64,000 nt of DNA. It comes from Sva-07 sp963774765 (lineage in GTDB: Bacteria; Actinomycetota; Acidimicrobiia; Acidimicrobiales; Ilumatobacteraceae). Below, one piece after another: positions 18,741 to 26,408 of this stretch; positions within the stretch are counted from its first letter, which is position 1; the number at the start of each line of letters is the position of its first letter. The DNA lies in NCBI GenBank assembly GCA_963774765.1, contig CAVZGP010000011.1:248001-312000 (forward strand), in the 5' to 3' direction. The position numbers were made by a program, and so were the translations under genes. Under the pieces are notes generated by a model. The model searched no databases and was not told where the DNA came from. It was given only the letters and a program-made list of their open reading frames with translations.

Positions 18741-19745
18741 ATGACCCGACCAATCACCCTCTTCACCGGCCAGTGGGCCGACCTGCCGTTCGAGGAGGTC
18801 TGCCAGCTGGCCTCCGGCTGGGGCTACGACGGCCTCGAGATCGCCTGTTGGGGCGACCACTTCGACCCGTGGGCCGCCGTCGAGGACAGCGGCTACGTGC
18901 CCGCCAAGCTCGAGATGCTGAAGAAGTACGACCTCGACGTGTATGCGATCAGCAACCATCTCAAGGGCCAAGCCGTCTGTGACGACCCGATCGACGAGCG
19001 CCACCGCGGCATCCTGCCGGACCGCATCTGGGGTGATGGCGAGGCCGAAGGGGTTCGCCAACGCGCTGCGGAGGAGATGAAGAACACCGCGCGAGCGGCC
19101 CGCCTGTTGGGTGTGGACGTGGTGATCGGGTTCACCGGTTCATCGATCTGGAAGTACCTGGCGATGTTCCCGCCGGCCTCCCAGGAACTTGTCGATGTCG
19201 GCTATCAGGATTTCGCTGACCGCTGGAACCCGATCCTCGATGTGTTCGATGCCGAAGGAGTCAAGTTCGCCCATGAGGTGCACCCCAGCGAGATCGCATA
19301 CGACTACTGGACCACGGTGCGCACGCTGGAGGCGATCGATCATCGTCCGGCGTTCGGGCTCAACTGGGACCCGAGCCACTTCGTGTGGCAGGACCTCGAC
19401 CCGGTCGGGTTCCTGTGGGACTTCCAGGACCTGATCTACCACGTCGACTGCAAGGACGCGAAGCGCCTCACGGGCAACGGTCGCAATGGCCGGTTGAGTT
19501 CGCACCTGGCGTGGGCCGATCCCCGGCGTGGGTGGGACTTCGTGTCGACCGGCCACGGCGATGTGCCGTGGGAGCAGTGCTTCCGGATGCTCAACACGAT
19601 CGGCTACGACGGCCCGATCTCGGTCGAGTGGGAGGACGCTGGCATGGATCGCCTCGTCGGAGCCCCCGAAGCGCTCGAGTTCGTCCGCCGCATGGCCTTC
19701 GACGCTCCGACCGCCGCCTTCGACGCCGCCTTCAGCACCCAGTAA
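18741..19745 (+). CDS. Sugar phosphate isomerase/epimerase, AP-endonuclease-2-like TIM barrel
   Basis: The 334-aa protein belongs to the xylose isomerase-like TIM-barrel superfamily (IolE/IolH-like). Likely metal ligands are in FAHEVHPSEIAYDY (Glu), GLNWDPSHFVWQD (Asp and His), YHVDCKDAK (His and Asp) and the final SVEWEDAG (Glu), the usual spacing for this fold. An RBS, GGGAG, is at 18730-18734, and the preceding gap is 60 nt, so it belongs to the uptake operon. It would isomerise, epimerise or dehydrate the oxidised sugar. Its last 14 nt overlap the 3' end of the converging DUF559 gene. Confidence 0.9.
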   Translation: MTRPITLFTGQWADLPFEEVCQLASGWGYDGLEIACWGDHFDPWAAVEDSGYVPAKLEMLKKYDLDVYAISNHLKGQAVCDDPIDERHRGILPDRIWGDGEAEGVRQRAAEEMKNTARAARLLGVDVVIGFTGSSIWKYLAMFPPASQELVDVGYQDFADRWNPILDVFDAEGVKFAHEVHPSEIAYDYWTTVRTLEAIDHRPAFGLNWDPSHFVWQDLDPVGFLWDFQDLIYHVDCKDAKRLTGNGRNGRLSSHLAWADPRRGWDFVSTGHGDVPWEQCFRMLNTIGYDGPISVEWEDAGMDRLVGAPEALEFVRRMAFDAPTAAFDAAFSTQ

Positions 19746-20727
19746 CCCGATCCAGCCCGAAAAATGCCTGGATCTGCGCGCTCGAGCGCGACAAACCAGG
19801 CATTTTTCGGGCGTCGGTGGCTCGGCGGGCATGGATGCGGACCACTTGGCGAGCGGCTCCTTGGGGATCGTTGCGCATGTCGTCGTCGAAGCGGACGACC
19901 ATCCATCCCACCTCGCCGCACGCGCGATCGCGGGCCTGGTCCTTGCGTTGGCCGAGCGTGCCGCCGTGGAACCATGACGACCCGGGCTCGACCGCCAAGC
20001 GGATGTCGGGCCAGGCGATGTCGAGGTGGACCGTCTCGCCGGTCGCGAGCATGACGGGGTGCTGGCGCTGCGGCAGAGGGAGACCCGTCTCCTCGAGTGC
20101 TTCGAGAAGCACCCGTTCGAGGTTGCTCTGCGTCGGGCGGGCCCTGCCGCATGACTGCTCGAGCCATCCTTCGATACGAGCGACGCCGTCTTTGCCGCGG
20201 CACCGGTGCAGTTCGAGATAGTGGGCGGCGTCGTCAGGCGTGACCAGTCCGAGGTGCCAGACGTCCTCGGCGGCGCGCTCGAAGCGGTGTTGGTTGAACG
20301 CTGCGGCGAGGCCGAACAGCATGCGCATCGGTGACGCCAGCCGGAATCCGTGGTGATCGTAGGAGCCGTCGTCGTACCAGTCGCTGCGGTGGACGGCGAC
20401 CCACTCGGGCATCGAACGACGAAAGGACCTGGGAACGGTGACGTGAACAGATGCCGTCGGCATGCTGCGGAGGCCGACGAGGTACCCGGCGGTCCATCCG
20501 CTGATCAGACCATCGCGACCGGCTCGCAACTGCACGGCCATCGCCCGCCCGCGCAACGACAGCGGCGTCGATCTCACTCGGACGACGCCCATCAGCACGT
20601 CGTCGATGACGCCGCGACCCCGGGCGCGGTGCACGGTGGAACGAGAGATCCCGCGCGCTGCGAGTTGGTGGATGCCGACCACGCCGTACTGGCGGGCGAA
20701 GAGTTCGAGAAGCTCGCCGTCGATCAC
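19732..20727 (-). CDS. AbiEi-like N-domain plus DUF559 protein whose C-terminus is repeat-encoded
   Basis: A 331-aa protein with an N-terminal winged-helix region (VVGIHQLAARGISRSTVHRA, about 15-34) like AbiEi-type antitoxins, and a C-terminal DUF559 region. The latter resembles very-short-patch-repair nucleases, with acidic residues in HLDIAWPDIRLAVEPG and a following WMVVRFDDD. The last 25 residues are unusual: about 19 (RKMPGLSRSSAQIQAFFGL) are a translation of repeat copy 4. The stop lies inside the end of the isomerase gene. It is a relative of the gene at 34087-35022. Such genes are frequent in this phylum; neither toxin nor nuclease function is shown here. Confidence 0.8.
   Translation of the reverse strand: MIDGELLELFARQYGVVGIHQLAARGISRSTVHRARGRGVIDDVLMGVVRVRSTPLSLRGRAMAVQLRAGRDGLISGWTAGYLVGLRSMPTASVHVTVPRSFRRSMPEWVAVHRSDWYDDGSYDHHGFRLASPMRMLFGLAAAFNQHRFERAAEDVWHLGLVTPDDAAHYLELHRCRGKDGVARIEGWLEQSCGRARPTQSNLERVLLEALEETGLPLPQRQHPVMLATGETVHLDIAWPDIRLAVEPGSSWFHGGTLGQRKDQARDRACGEVGWMVVRFDDDMRNDPQGAARQVVRIHARRATDARKMPGLSRSSAQIQAFFGLDRVTGC
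19755..19812. repeat. Palindromic repeat family A, copy 4 (inside the DUF559 reading frame)
   Basis: The 17-bp arms are perfect, with a CGCGCTCGAGCGCG core, and it differs from copy 1 by a single core base (ACAAACC versus ACGAACC). It starts 9 nt after the isomerase TAA, so it is placed to terminate that operon. The opposite-strand DUF559 frame reads right through it. Confidence 0.92.
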
Positions 20728-20768
20728 GTCCCGTCAGTGGGCGCCAAACGGCCGAGAGCGGAACGCAC

Positions 20769-20825
20769 GCCGGAAAAATGCCTGGTTTGTCGCGCTCAGC
20801 GCGCAGATCCAGGCATTTTTCGGGC
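20769..20825. repeat. Palindromic repeat family A, copy 5 (after prs, reversed core)
   Basis: The core reads GGTTTGTCGCGCTCAGCGCG, the reverse orientation, as in copy 3. The left arm has CCGG in place of CCCG before AAAAATGCCTGG. It starts 28 nt after the prs stop and separates prs from the divergently placed DUF559 gene start. Confidence 0.9.
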
Positions 20826-20853
20826 TTGTGGGGCGCGAGCTGGGGTGAAGGTG

Positions 20854-21843
20854 TCAGGCGAGGTTTTCACCGTCGAAGATGTCGCTGACGCTGGTGTCAT
20901 CGAACACGGCGCCGAGGGCTTCGGCGATCAGCGGCGCAACGGACAGCACCTCGATCTTGTCGAGCTGCTTCTCCGACGGCAACGGCAGCGTGTTCGTGAG
21001 CACCACCCGACTGATCGGCGCGTTCTTCAACCGATCGATCGCCGGACCGGACAGCACGCCGTGCGTCGCCATCGCCCACACCTCGCTGGCGCCGCGTTCG
21101 ACCAACAGCTCTGCGGCCGCGCAGATCGTGCCGGCGGTGTCGATCATGTCGTCGGTGAGCACGCACAGCCGCCCATCGACATCGCCCATCACCTCGGCCG
21201 CTTCGGCGACGTTCGTCGAACCCTTCGGCCGACGCTTGTAGATGAACGCCAGGTCGGCGCCACAGTCGACGAGGTGCTGGGCCATCCGCTCGGCGACCTT
21301 GATGCGTCCCGCGTCGGGCGACACGATCACCGGCTCGGTGGCGTGCGTGCGCACGTACTGCTCGAGCACCGGCATCGCCGTGAGATGATCGACCGGGCCC
21401 TCGAAGAAGCCCTGGATCTGCCCGGAGTGCAGGTCGATGGAGATCATCCGCTTCGCGCCCGCCGCCTTGAACATGTCGGCCACCAACCGTGCGGTGATCG
21501 GCTCGCGCCCCTCGGCCTTGCGGTCCTGGCGGGCGTATCCATAGAACGGGCACACAGCGGTGATGCGCTTCGCCGAGGCCCGGTAGGCGGCGTCGATCAT
21601 GATCAGGTGTTCCATGATCGAGTCGTTGACCGAGTGGTTGTCGACGCCGTAGTGGCTCTGGATGACGAACACGTCCGAGCCGCGGATCGACTCACCGAAC
21701 CGGCAGCGAACCTCGCCGTTCGAGAACTCGACGAGGTTGTCGTGGCCCAGTTCGATGTTGAGGTGCGCAGCCACCTCCTGCGCCAGCTCTGGATGGGTCC
21801 GGCCGGAATACAGGGCCAGTCGCTTGGTGGTGACCTTCTCCAT
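20854..21843 (-). CDS. prs: Ribose-phosphate pyrophosphokinase
   Basis: Makes PRPP from ribose 5-phosphate and ATP for nucleotide, histidine and tryptophan synthesis. The 329-aa protein has FSNGEVRCRF (the family has the F-NGE motif), the ATP-binding CPFYGYARQDRKAEGREPIT loop, the metal-binding SIDLHSGQIQGFF and the PRPP loop LTDDMIDTAGTICAA. It lies 33 nt after glmU on the same strand, the widespread glmU-prs pair linking cell-wall sugar nucleotides to PRPP. Family A repeat copy 5 follows it. Confidence 0.97.
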   Translation of the reverse strand: MEKVTTKRLALYSGRTHPELAQEVAAHLNIELGHDNLVEFSNGEVRCRFGESIRGSDVFVIQSHYGVDNHSVNDSIMEHLIMIDAAYRASAKRITAVCPFYGYARQDRKAEGREPITARLVADMFKAAGAKRMISIDLHSGQIQGFFEGPVDHLTAMPVLEQYVRTHATEPVIVSPDAGRIKVAERMAQHLVDCGADLAFIYKRRPKGSTNVAEAAEVMGDVDGRLCVLTDDMIDTAGTICAAAELLVERGASEVWAMATHGVLSGPAIDRLKNAPISRVVLTNTLPLPSEKQLDKIEVLSVAPLIAEALGAVFDDTSVSDIFDGENLA

Positions 21844-21876
21844 GAGCGGTTACGTCCTCCCCGACGTGGTCCGGCT

Positions 21877-22962
21877 TCAGCCGGCAGGTGCAGTGTAGAA
21901 GGCGCCGGTCGTCGCGTTGGCAGCGACACTCGATCCGGCTGGCAGATGGGCGTACGGCCCGACAACGGCCGACGGACCGACCTCGGCGTCGTGGCCGACG
22001 GTGTGCTCGACGACCGCCTCGGCGCCGACCGCGCAGTCGACGAGGCGTGTGTCGGGGCCGATCTCGCAGCCGTCGCCGACAACGGTGGATCCCTGCAGGA
22101 TCGTGCCGGGATACAACGTGACGTCACTGCCGATCGTGACGGTGACGTCGATGAAGGTCTGGCGCGGATCGAGCATCGTCACACCGCTCAGCAGGTGTCC
22201 CCGATTCGTGCGGGATCGAAGCTCACGTTCGGCGAGGGCGAGCTGCCAACGATCGTTGACACCCTGGGTCTCGCCGGCAGGCGCTTGCACCACGCCGATG
22301 CGGTGACCCATGGCGCCGAGCACCGAGATCACATCGGTGAGGTAGTACTCGCCCTGCGCATTGTCCGTCGTCAGCTTGCGCAACGCAGGCCCGAGTAGGT
22401 CGCGTCGGAACGCGTAGATCGACGTGCAGATCTCCTTGACGTCGAGTTCGTCGGGAGCCGCGTCACGATGTTCGACGATGCGGGCGGCTTGGCCGTCGGC
22501 CTTGCGGATCACTCTGCCGTAGCCCGTCGGATCGTCCATCACGCTGGTGAGCAGTGTGGCCGCATTGGCGCATTCGACGTGGGTGTCGACGAGTTCGCGC
22601 AGCGTGCCGGGGCGCAACAGTGGCGTGTCGCCGGGGAGTACCACGATGGTGGATTCGTCGTCGTAGTCGTCGCCGCCGAACGCGGTCATGCCGATCGAGG
22701 CGGCGTCGCCGGTTCCGTTCTGCTGGCGCTGCTCGACGAACGCGACGTTCGCCCACGACGGGGCGAGCTGTTGCACCTTCTTGGTGACCTGTTCGGCACC
22801 GTGGCCCACGACGACTGCGGTGCGATCGGGCGCGAGCTGTTCGAGGGAATGGATGACGTGGAGCACCATCGCCCGGCCGCAGATCATGTGCAGCGGCTTG
22901 GGGCGAGTGGAGCGCATTCGGGCGCCTTCGCCGGCGGCGAGGATGATGGCAGAAACGCTCAT
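21877..22962 (-). CDS. glmU: GlmU-type N-acetylglucosamine-1-phosphate uridyltransferase lacking the acetyltransferase end
   Basis: The 361-aa protein has a complete uridyltransferase domain (LAAGEGARMRSTRPK at 8-22; QQNGTGDA; LPGDTPLL; GYGRVIR; AQGEYYLTD). It then has only the first coils of the left-handed beta helix. Family members are usually about 450-490 aa. Here the chain stops after VGPYAHLPAGSSV, before the acetyl-CoA/glucosamine-phosphate active-site residues of E. coli GlmU. The stop is 33 nt from prs, so no continuation is hidden in another frame. It therefore likely makes UDP-GlcNAc from GlcNAc-1-P only. ATG 22962 shares its first base with the 3' end of tRNA-Gln. Confidence 0.88.
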   Translation of the reverse strand: MSVSAIILAAGEGARMRSTRPKPLHMICGRAMVLHVIHSLEQLAPDRTAVVVGHGAEQVTKKVQQLAPSWANVAFVEQRQQNGTGDAASIGMTAFGGDDYDDESTIVVLPGDTPLLRPGTLRELVDTHVECANAATLLTSVMDDPTGYGRVIRKADGQAARIVEHRDAAPDELDVKEICTSIYAFRRDLLGPALRKLTTDNAQGEYYLTDVISVLGAMGHRIGVVQAPAGETQGVNDRWQLALAERELRSRTNRGHLLSGVTMLDPRQTFIDVTVTIGSDVTLYPGTILQGSTVVGDGCEIGPDTRLVDCAVGAEAVVEHTVGHDAEVGPSAVVGPYAHLPAGSSVAANATTGAFYTAPAG

Positions 22963-23035
22963 GGCTCCGGGGAGAGGATTCGAACCCCTACACGCGGCAC
23001 CAAAAACCGCTGTCCTACCATTAGACGACCCCGGA
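22962..23035 (-). tRNA. tRNA-Gln (anticodon TTG), CCA encoded
   Basis: A 74-nt cloverleaf on the minus strand. The acceptor stem is TCCGGGG/CCCCGGA, the T-arm contains GGTTCGAATCC, and the D-arm contains TCTAATGGTAGGA. The anticodon stem GCGGT pairs with GCCGC (closing T-G pair) and the loop TTTTGGT gives anticodon TTG. CCA is genomically encoded. Its last A is the A of the glmU ATG, and the GGAG in its acceptor stem is placed as a Shine-Dalgarno for glmU. Confidence 0.96.
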
Positions 23036-23142
23036 CTGACTGTGTGTCGGTGCGCTCACCGTATCTCGCCGCGCCGGGCGTGCCACGCGACGTTCATGGA
23101 CCGGTGGCGCGGCCGATTGGAACCGATAGCGTGGCGACCCTT

Positions 23143-23235
23143 ATGGGTTCTCTGATCAAGAAGCGTCGCAAGCGCATGCGGAAGAAGAAGCACAAGAAGA
23201 TGCTGCGCCGCACGCGCCACCAGCGTCGCAAGTAG
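23143..23235 (+). CDS. Small ribosomal protein bS22 (AURKAIP1/COX24 domain)
   Basis: A 30-residue, extremely basic protein with MGSLIKKRRKRM at the N-terminus and RTRHQRRK at the end. This matches the actinobacterial bS22 pattern (MGSxIKKRRKRMxKKKHxKxLRRTRxQRRK) known from mycobacterial 30S structures, where it binds 16S rRNA near the decoding centre. It stands alone on the plus strand between tRNA-Gln and ispE. The short leader shows GATAGC 11 nt before the ATG as a weak -10 candidate. Confidence 0.9.
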   Translation: MGSLIKKRRKRMRKKKHKKMLRRTRHQRRK

Positions 23236-23247
23236 TCATCACGCCGG

Positions 23248-23270
23248 ATTGCAGCAGGGGTCAGACCCCT
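23248..23270. repeat. GTCTGACCCC repeat, copy 1 (overlaps the ispE stop)
   Basis: ATTGCAGCAGG followed by the palindrome GGGGTCAGACCCC-like core (AGGGGTCAGACCCCT at 23256-23270). The ispE TGA (minus strand, 23261-23263) is the TGA at the centre of this palindrome. A fuller copy with the same ATTGCAGCAGG arm is at 32808-32837. Confidence 0.75.
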
Positions 23271-24046
23271 GGTGAAATTCCGTTCGCCACGTCCATCGGC
23301 ACGGTTCGTGCCACGACTACTCGAGCGCCCTCGCCGATCAGATCGCCGAGGGCGTTTGCGCGCTCGCCGTCAACGAACCACGTCGCGCCGCTCCCCGCGA
23401 GCACCGGAGTCACGCCGGCACGGTCGCCGATGAGGTCACGCCACCGTCGAAGCTCGGGCTCGACCGCGAGTGCTGCGGGTTCGAGGTCGTTCGGCCCCCC
23501 GGCGCGCGGGCCACCGAGCTCGTCCCACGCTCGATAGACCGCCGGCGTGCTCACCGACAGCGGGGGGATCACCAACGTGACGCCGCGGTCGACGTGGGGG
23601 AGCGGGACGATCAGTTCGCCGATGCCACGGACCCTGGCTCGGCCGCCGACGAGGCAGAACGGGATGTCGGCACCGACCCGCGATGCGCGTTCCAGGTCCG
23701 ACGGGGCGGAGGTGAACCCGCACCAGCGCAACACGGTCGCCGCGTCGGTCGAGCCGCCACCCAGGCCCCCGCCGTGAGGAATCCGTTTGTGGAGGTGGAT
23801 CCCGACGTTGCCGGCGTCGGCGAGACGCATCGCACGAACCACGAGGTTGCTCTCGTCGAGTGGCATCCCGTCGGAGAACGGCCCCGATGCCGTGAGGCCC
23901 GCCCCATCGGGCGTCAGTGAGATCAGGTCGTGCAGATCGAGACTGACCATCTCAGCGTCGATCAGGTGATAGCCATCGGCCCGGACCCCGGTGATGCGCA
24001 GGCTCATCGTGAGTTTGGCGTGAGCGCGCAGCGTCTTGGCACTCAC
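23261..24046 (-). CDS. ispE: 4-diphosphocytidyl-2-C-methyl-D-erythritol kinase
   Basis: GHMP-family kinase of the MEP isoprenoid pathway, phosphorylating CDP-ME at the 2-hydroxyl. The 261-aa protein has the N-terminal AHAKLTMSLRITGVRADGYH with the catalytic Lys and His, the glycine-rich ATP loop IPHGGGLGGGSTDAA and the third GHMP motif VLAGSGATWFV. GTG 24046 is chosen because it overlaps the rsmA stop (GTGA) and places the first motif at the usual distance. The rsmA-ispE order is common in actinobacteria. Its final codons GTC TGA belong to the repeat described at 23248-23270. Confidence 0.94.
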   Translation of the reverse strand: MSAKTLRAHAKLTMSLRITGVRADGYHLIDAEMVSLDLHDLISLTPDGAGLTASGPFSDGMPLDESNLVVRAMRLADAGNVGIHLHKRIPHGGGLGGGSTDAATVLRWCGFTSAPSDLERASRVGADIPFCLVGGRARVRGIGELIVPLPHVDRGVTLVIPPLSVSTPAVYRAWDELGGPRAGGPNDLEPAALAVEPELRRWRDLIGDRAGVTPVLAGSGATWFVDGERANALGDLIGEGARVVVARTVPMDVANGISPGV

Positions 24047-24873
24047 AGCGGCGCGTCTCCGGCCGCAAGGTGGGCATCGGTGAGGCGGCACCACGCGTCA
24101 ACGTCGAGTTCCTCGGGCCGTGCAGTCGGTGAGATGTCGGCCGCGCCGTAGGTGTCGGGGGCGACGATGCCAGCGAGCGAACGGCGCAGCATCTTGCGGC
24201 GTTGCCCGAACCCGGCGCGCACCAGCGAGAACAGCGTGTCGGGGTCGGTGGCGGGCGGCTCGCGCCGGGTGATCGCCACCAGGGCCGACTCGACGTTCGG
24301 TCTCGGCACGAACACCGACGCTGGGACATGGCCGACGATCTTCGCTGTGCCCCAGTAGGCGGTCTTGACGCTGACGGCACCGTACGCGGACGTGCGGGGC
24401 GAGGCGGCGAAGCGTTCGGCTGCCTCCCGCTGGACCATCACCAGCATCCTGGCGATCGCCGGCACGTCGTCGAGCAGGTCACAGATCAACGGAGTGGCCA
24501 CGTTGTAGGGAAGGTTCGCGACCAGCACCCAGCCGCTGTGTCCGGCGAGGAGTTCCTGCCAATCGAGCTTCATCGCGTCGGCTTCGACCACCCGCACGTT
24601 CGTCCGGTCAGCGACAACGTCGCGCAGTATCGGCACCACGCCGCGGTCGACCTCGATCGCGGTGATGTCGGCGCCGGTGTCGGCGAGCGCCAACGTCAAC
24701 GATCCGAGGCCGGCACCGATCTCGACCACGCGGTCGTCCGCACCGACATCGGCCAAGTCGGCGATGCGCCTCACCGTGTTGGGGTCGGCGACGAAGTTCT
24801 GACCGAGGTCGCGACGCGGGGCGAGCGACGCGGAATCGAGAAGTTCACGAATCGCGGGACGCGAGTGCGTCAC
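24043..24873 (-). CDS. rsmA: 16S rRNA (adenine1518-N6/adenine1519-N6)-dimethyltransferase
   Basis: KsgA dimethylates two adjacent adenines in helix 45 of 16S rRNA late in 30S assembly. The 276-aa protein shows LGQNFVADPN, SAM motif I VVEIGAGLGSLTLAL, motif IV VANLPYNVATP (the NLPY active site) and the C-terminal helical domain with FVPRPNVESALV. GTG 24873 overlaps the stop of the upstream gene, and its own stop overlaps ispE, so three genes are chained by GTGA junctions. Length is typical for the family. Confidence 0.96.
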   Translation of the reverse strand: MTHSRPAIRELLDSASLAPRRDLGQNFVADPNTVRRIADLADVGADDRVVEIGAGLGSLTLALADTGADITAIEVDRGVVPILRDVVADRTNVRVVEADAMKLDWQELLAGHSGWVLVANLPYNVATPLICDLLDDVPAIARMLVMVQREAAERFAASPRTSAYGAVSVKTAYWGTAKIVGHVPASVFVPRPNVESALVAITRREPPATDPDTLFSLVRAGFGQRRKMLRRSLAGIVAPDTYGAADISPTARPEELDVDAWCRLTDAHLAAGDAPL

Positions 24874-25403
24874 CGACGGATCTCGACCGAGATCGGAGCG
24901 TCGGTGAGGTCGGCGATGTCGGCGAACGTGGAGGTGTTCATCACCAGGTCGCCTGGCGCGTTTCCAGGCGCCAGAATCGTCGTACAACTCGTCGCGCGGT
25001 TGTTGTCGAGGTTGACCACTGTGATCCGGGTGCCGCTGGTCAGCCCAGCGATGATGCACGTGCCGGCGGGGACAGTGCTGCGGAAGGTGGCCTTCGCAGC
25101 GACGCCGTCGATGAGCGGCTTGGCGGGGATGGCGATCTCGGACTGGCCGGCGCCAGCAGCGCTGGTCGGGCCTTCGAGGAACACTGGCGCCACCTCGTCG
25201 CGTTCGGTGCTGGTGGCTGCACCGGTGGCGAGGGGGTTCGCCGAAACAGCAGCGTCGACGTCGGCGTCGATGCCCGCGACTGCGAGGTTCGGAGATGTCG
25301 AGTTGTTCTGCGACGTGTTGGCCCACCAGAGCGCAGGCATCGCCACCAAGGTGAGCACGGTCGCTGCGATGAAGCGGTGCCGGTCGGCGTCGGTGAGTGA
25401 CAT
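24870..25403 (-). CDS. Membrane-anchored secreted protein with a possible double-psi beta-barrel
   Basis: The 177-aa protein begins MSLTDADRHRF, then has one hydrophobic helix (FIAATVLTLVAMPALWWANT, about 11-30) and an Ala/Thr-rich extracellular linker. The C-terminal 70 residues (GTRITVVNLDNNRATSCTTI, then MNTSTFADIADLTDAPISVE) resemble the RlpA-like double-psi beta-barrel, with two cysteines that could pair. RlpA-type domains act on or bind peptidoglycan, but the catalytic residues cannot be assigned here. It is translationally coupled to rsmA. The 152-bp gap upstream (25404-25555) shows no riboswitch or terminator I can support. Confidence 0.75.
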   Translation of the reverse strand: MSLTDADRHRFIAATVLTLVAMPALWWANTSQNNSTSPNLAVAGIDADVDAAVSANPLATGAATSTERDEVAPVFLEGPTSAAGAGQSEIAIPAKPLIDGVAAKATFRSTVPAGTCIIAGLTSGTRITVVNLDNNRATSCTTILAPGNAPGDLVMNTSTFADIADLTDAPISVEIRR

Positions 25404-25555
25404 GGGTTCGTCGTGGCTGCACGGGCGGCTGCGACGAAGGTGTCGCCGCCCGCTCTGTTGAGGGGTTGTCAGCGTATCGGTCCCTTCCGGCAGCAACGAG
25501 TCGAGCGACTCCGTCGACCACGCAGCGTGGTCGCCCACGTTGCGTGTGTGCCGGC

Positions 25556-26329
<774 letters not shown>

Positions 26330-26408
26330 GTCATGTCTCCGCGTGGCGATCGTGGTCGGCCTCGCTCCGGCTCGTCGCTGGCGCTTGTCTCGCCGGACGT
26401 GACCTTGC

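Noticed and set aside
25404..25555. A ydaO-type cyclic-di-AMP riboswitch before the double-psi-barrel-like gene
   Set aside because: The GGGGGACCCA-type conserved segment is absent and no matching stems were found.
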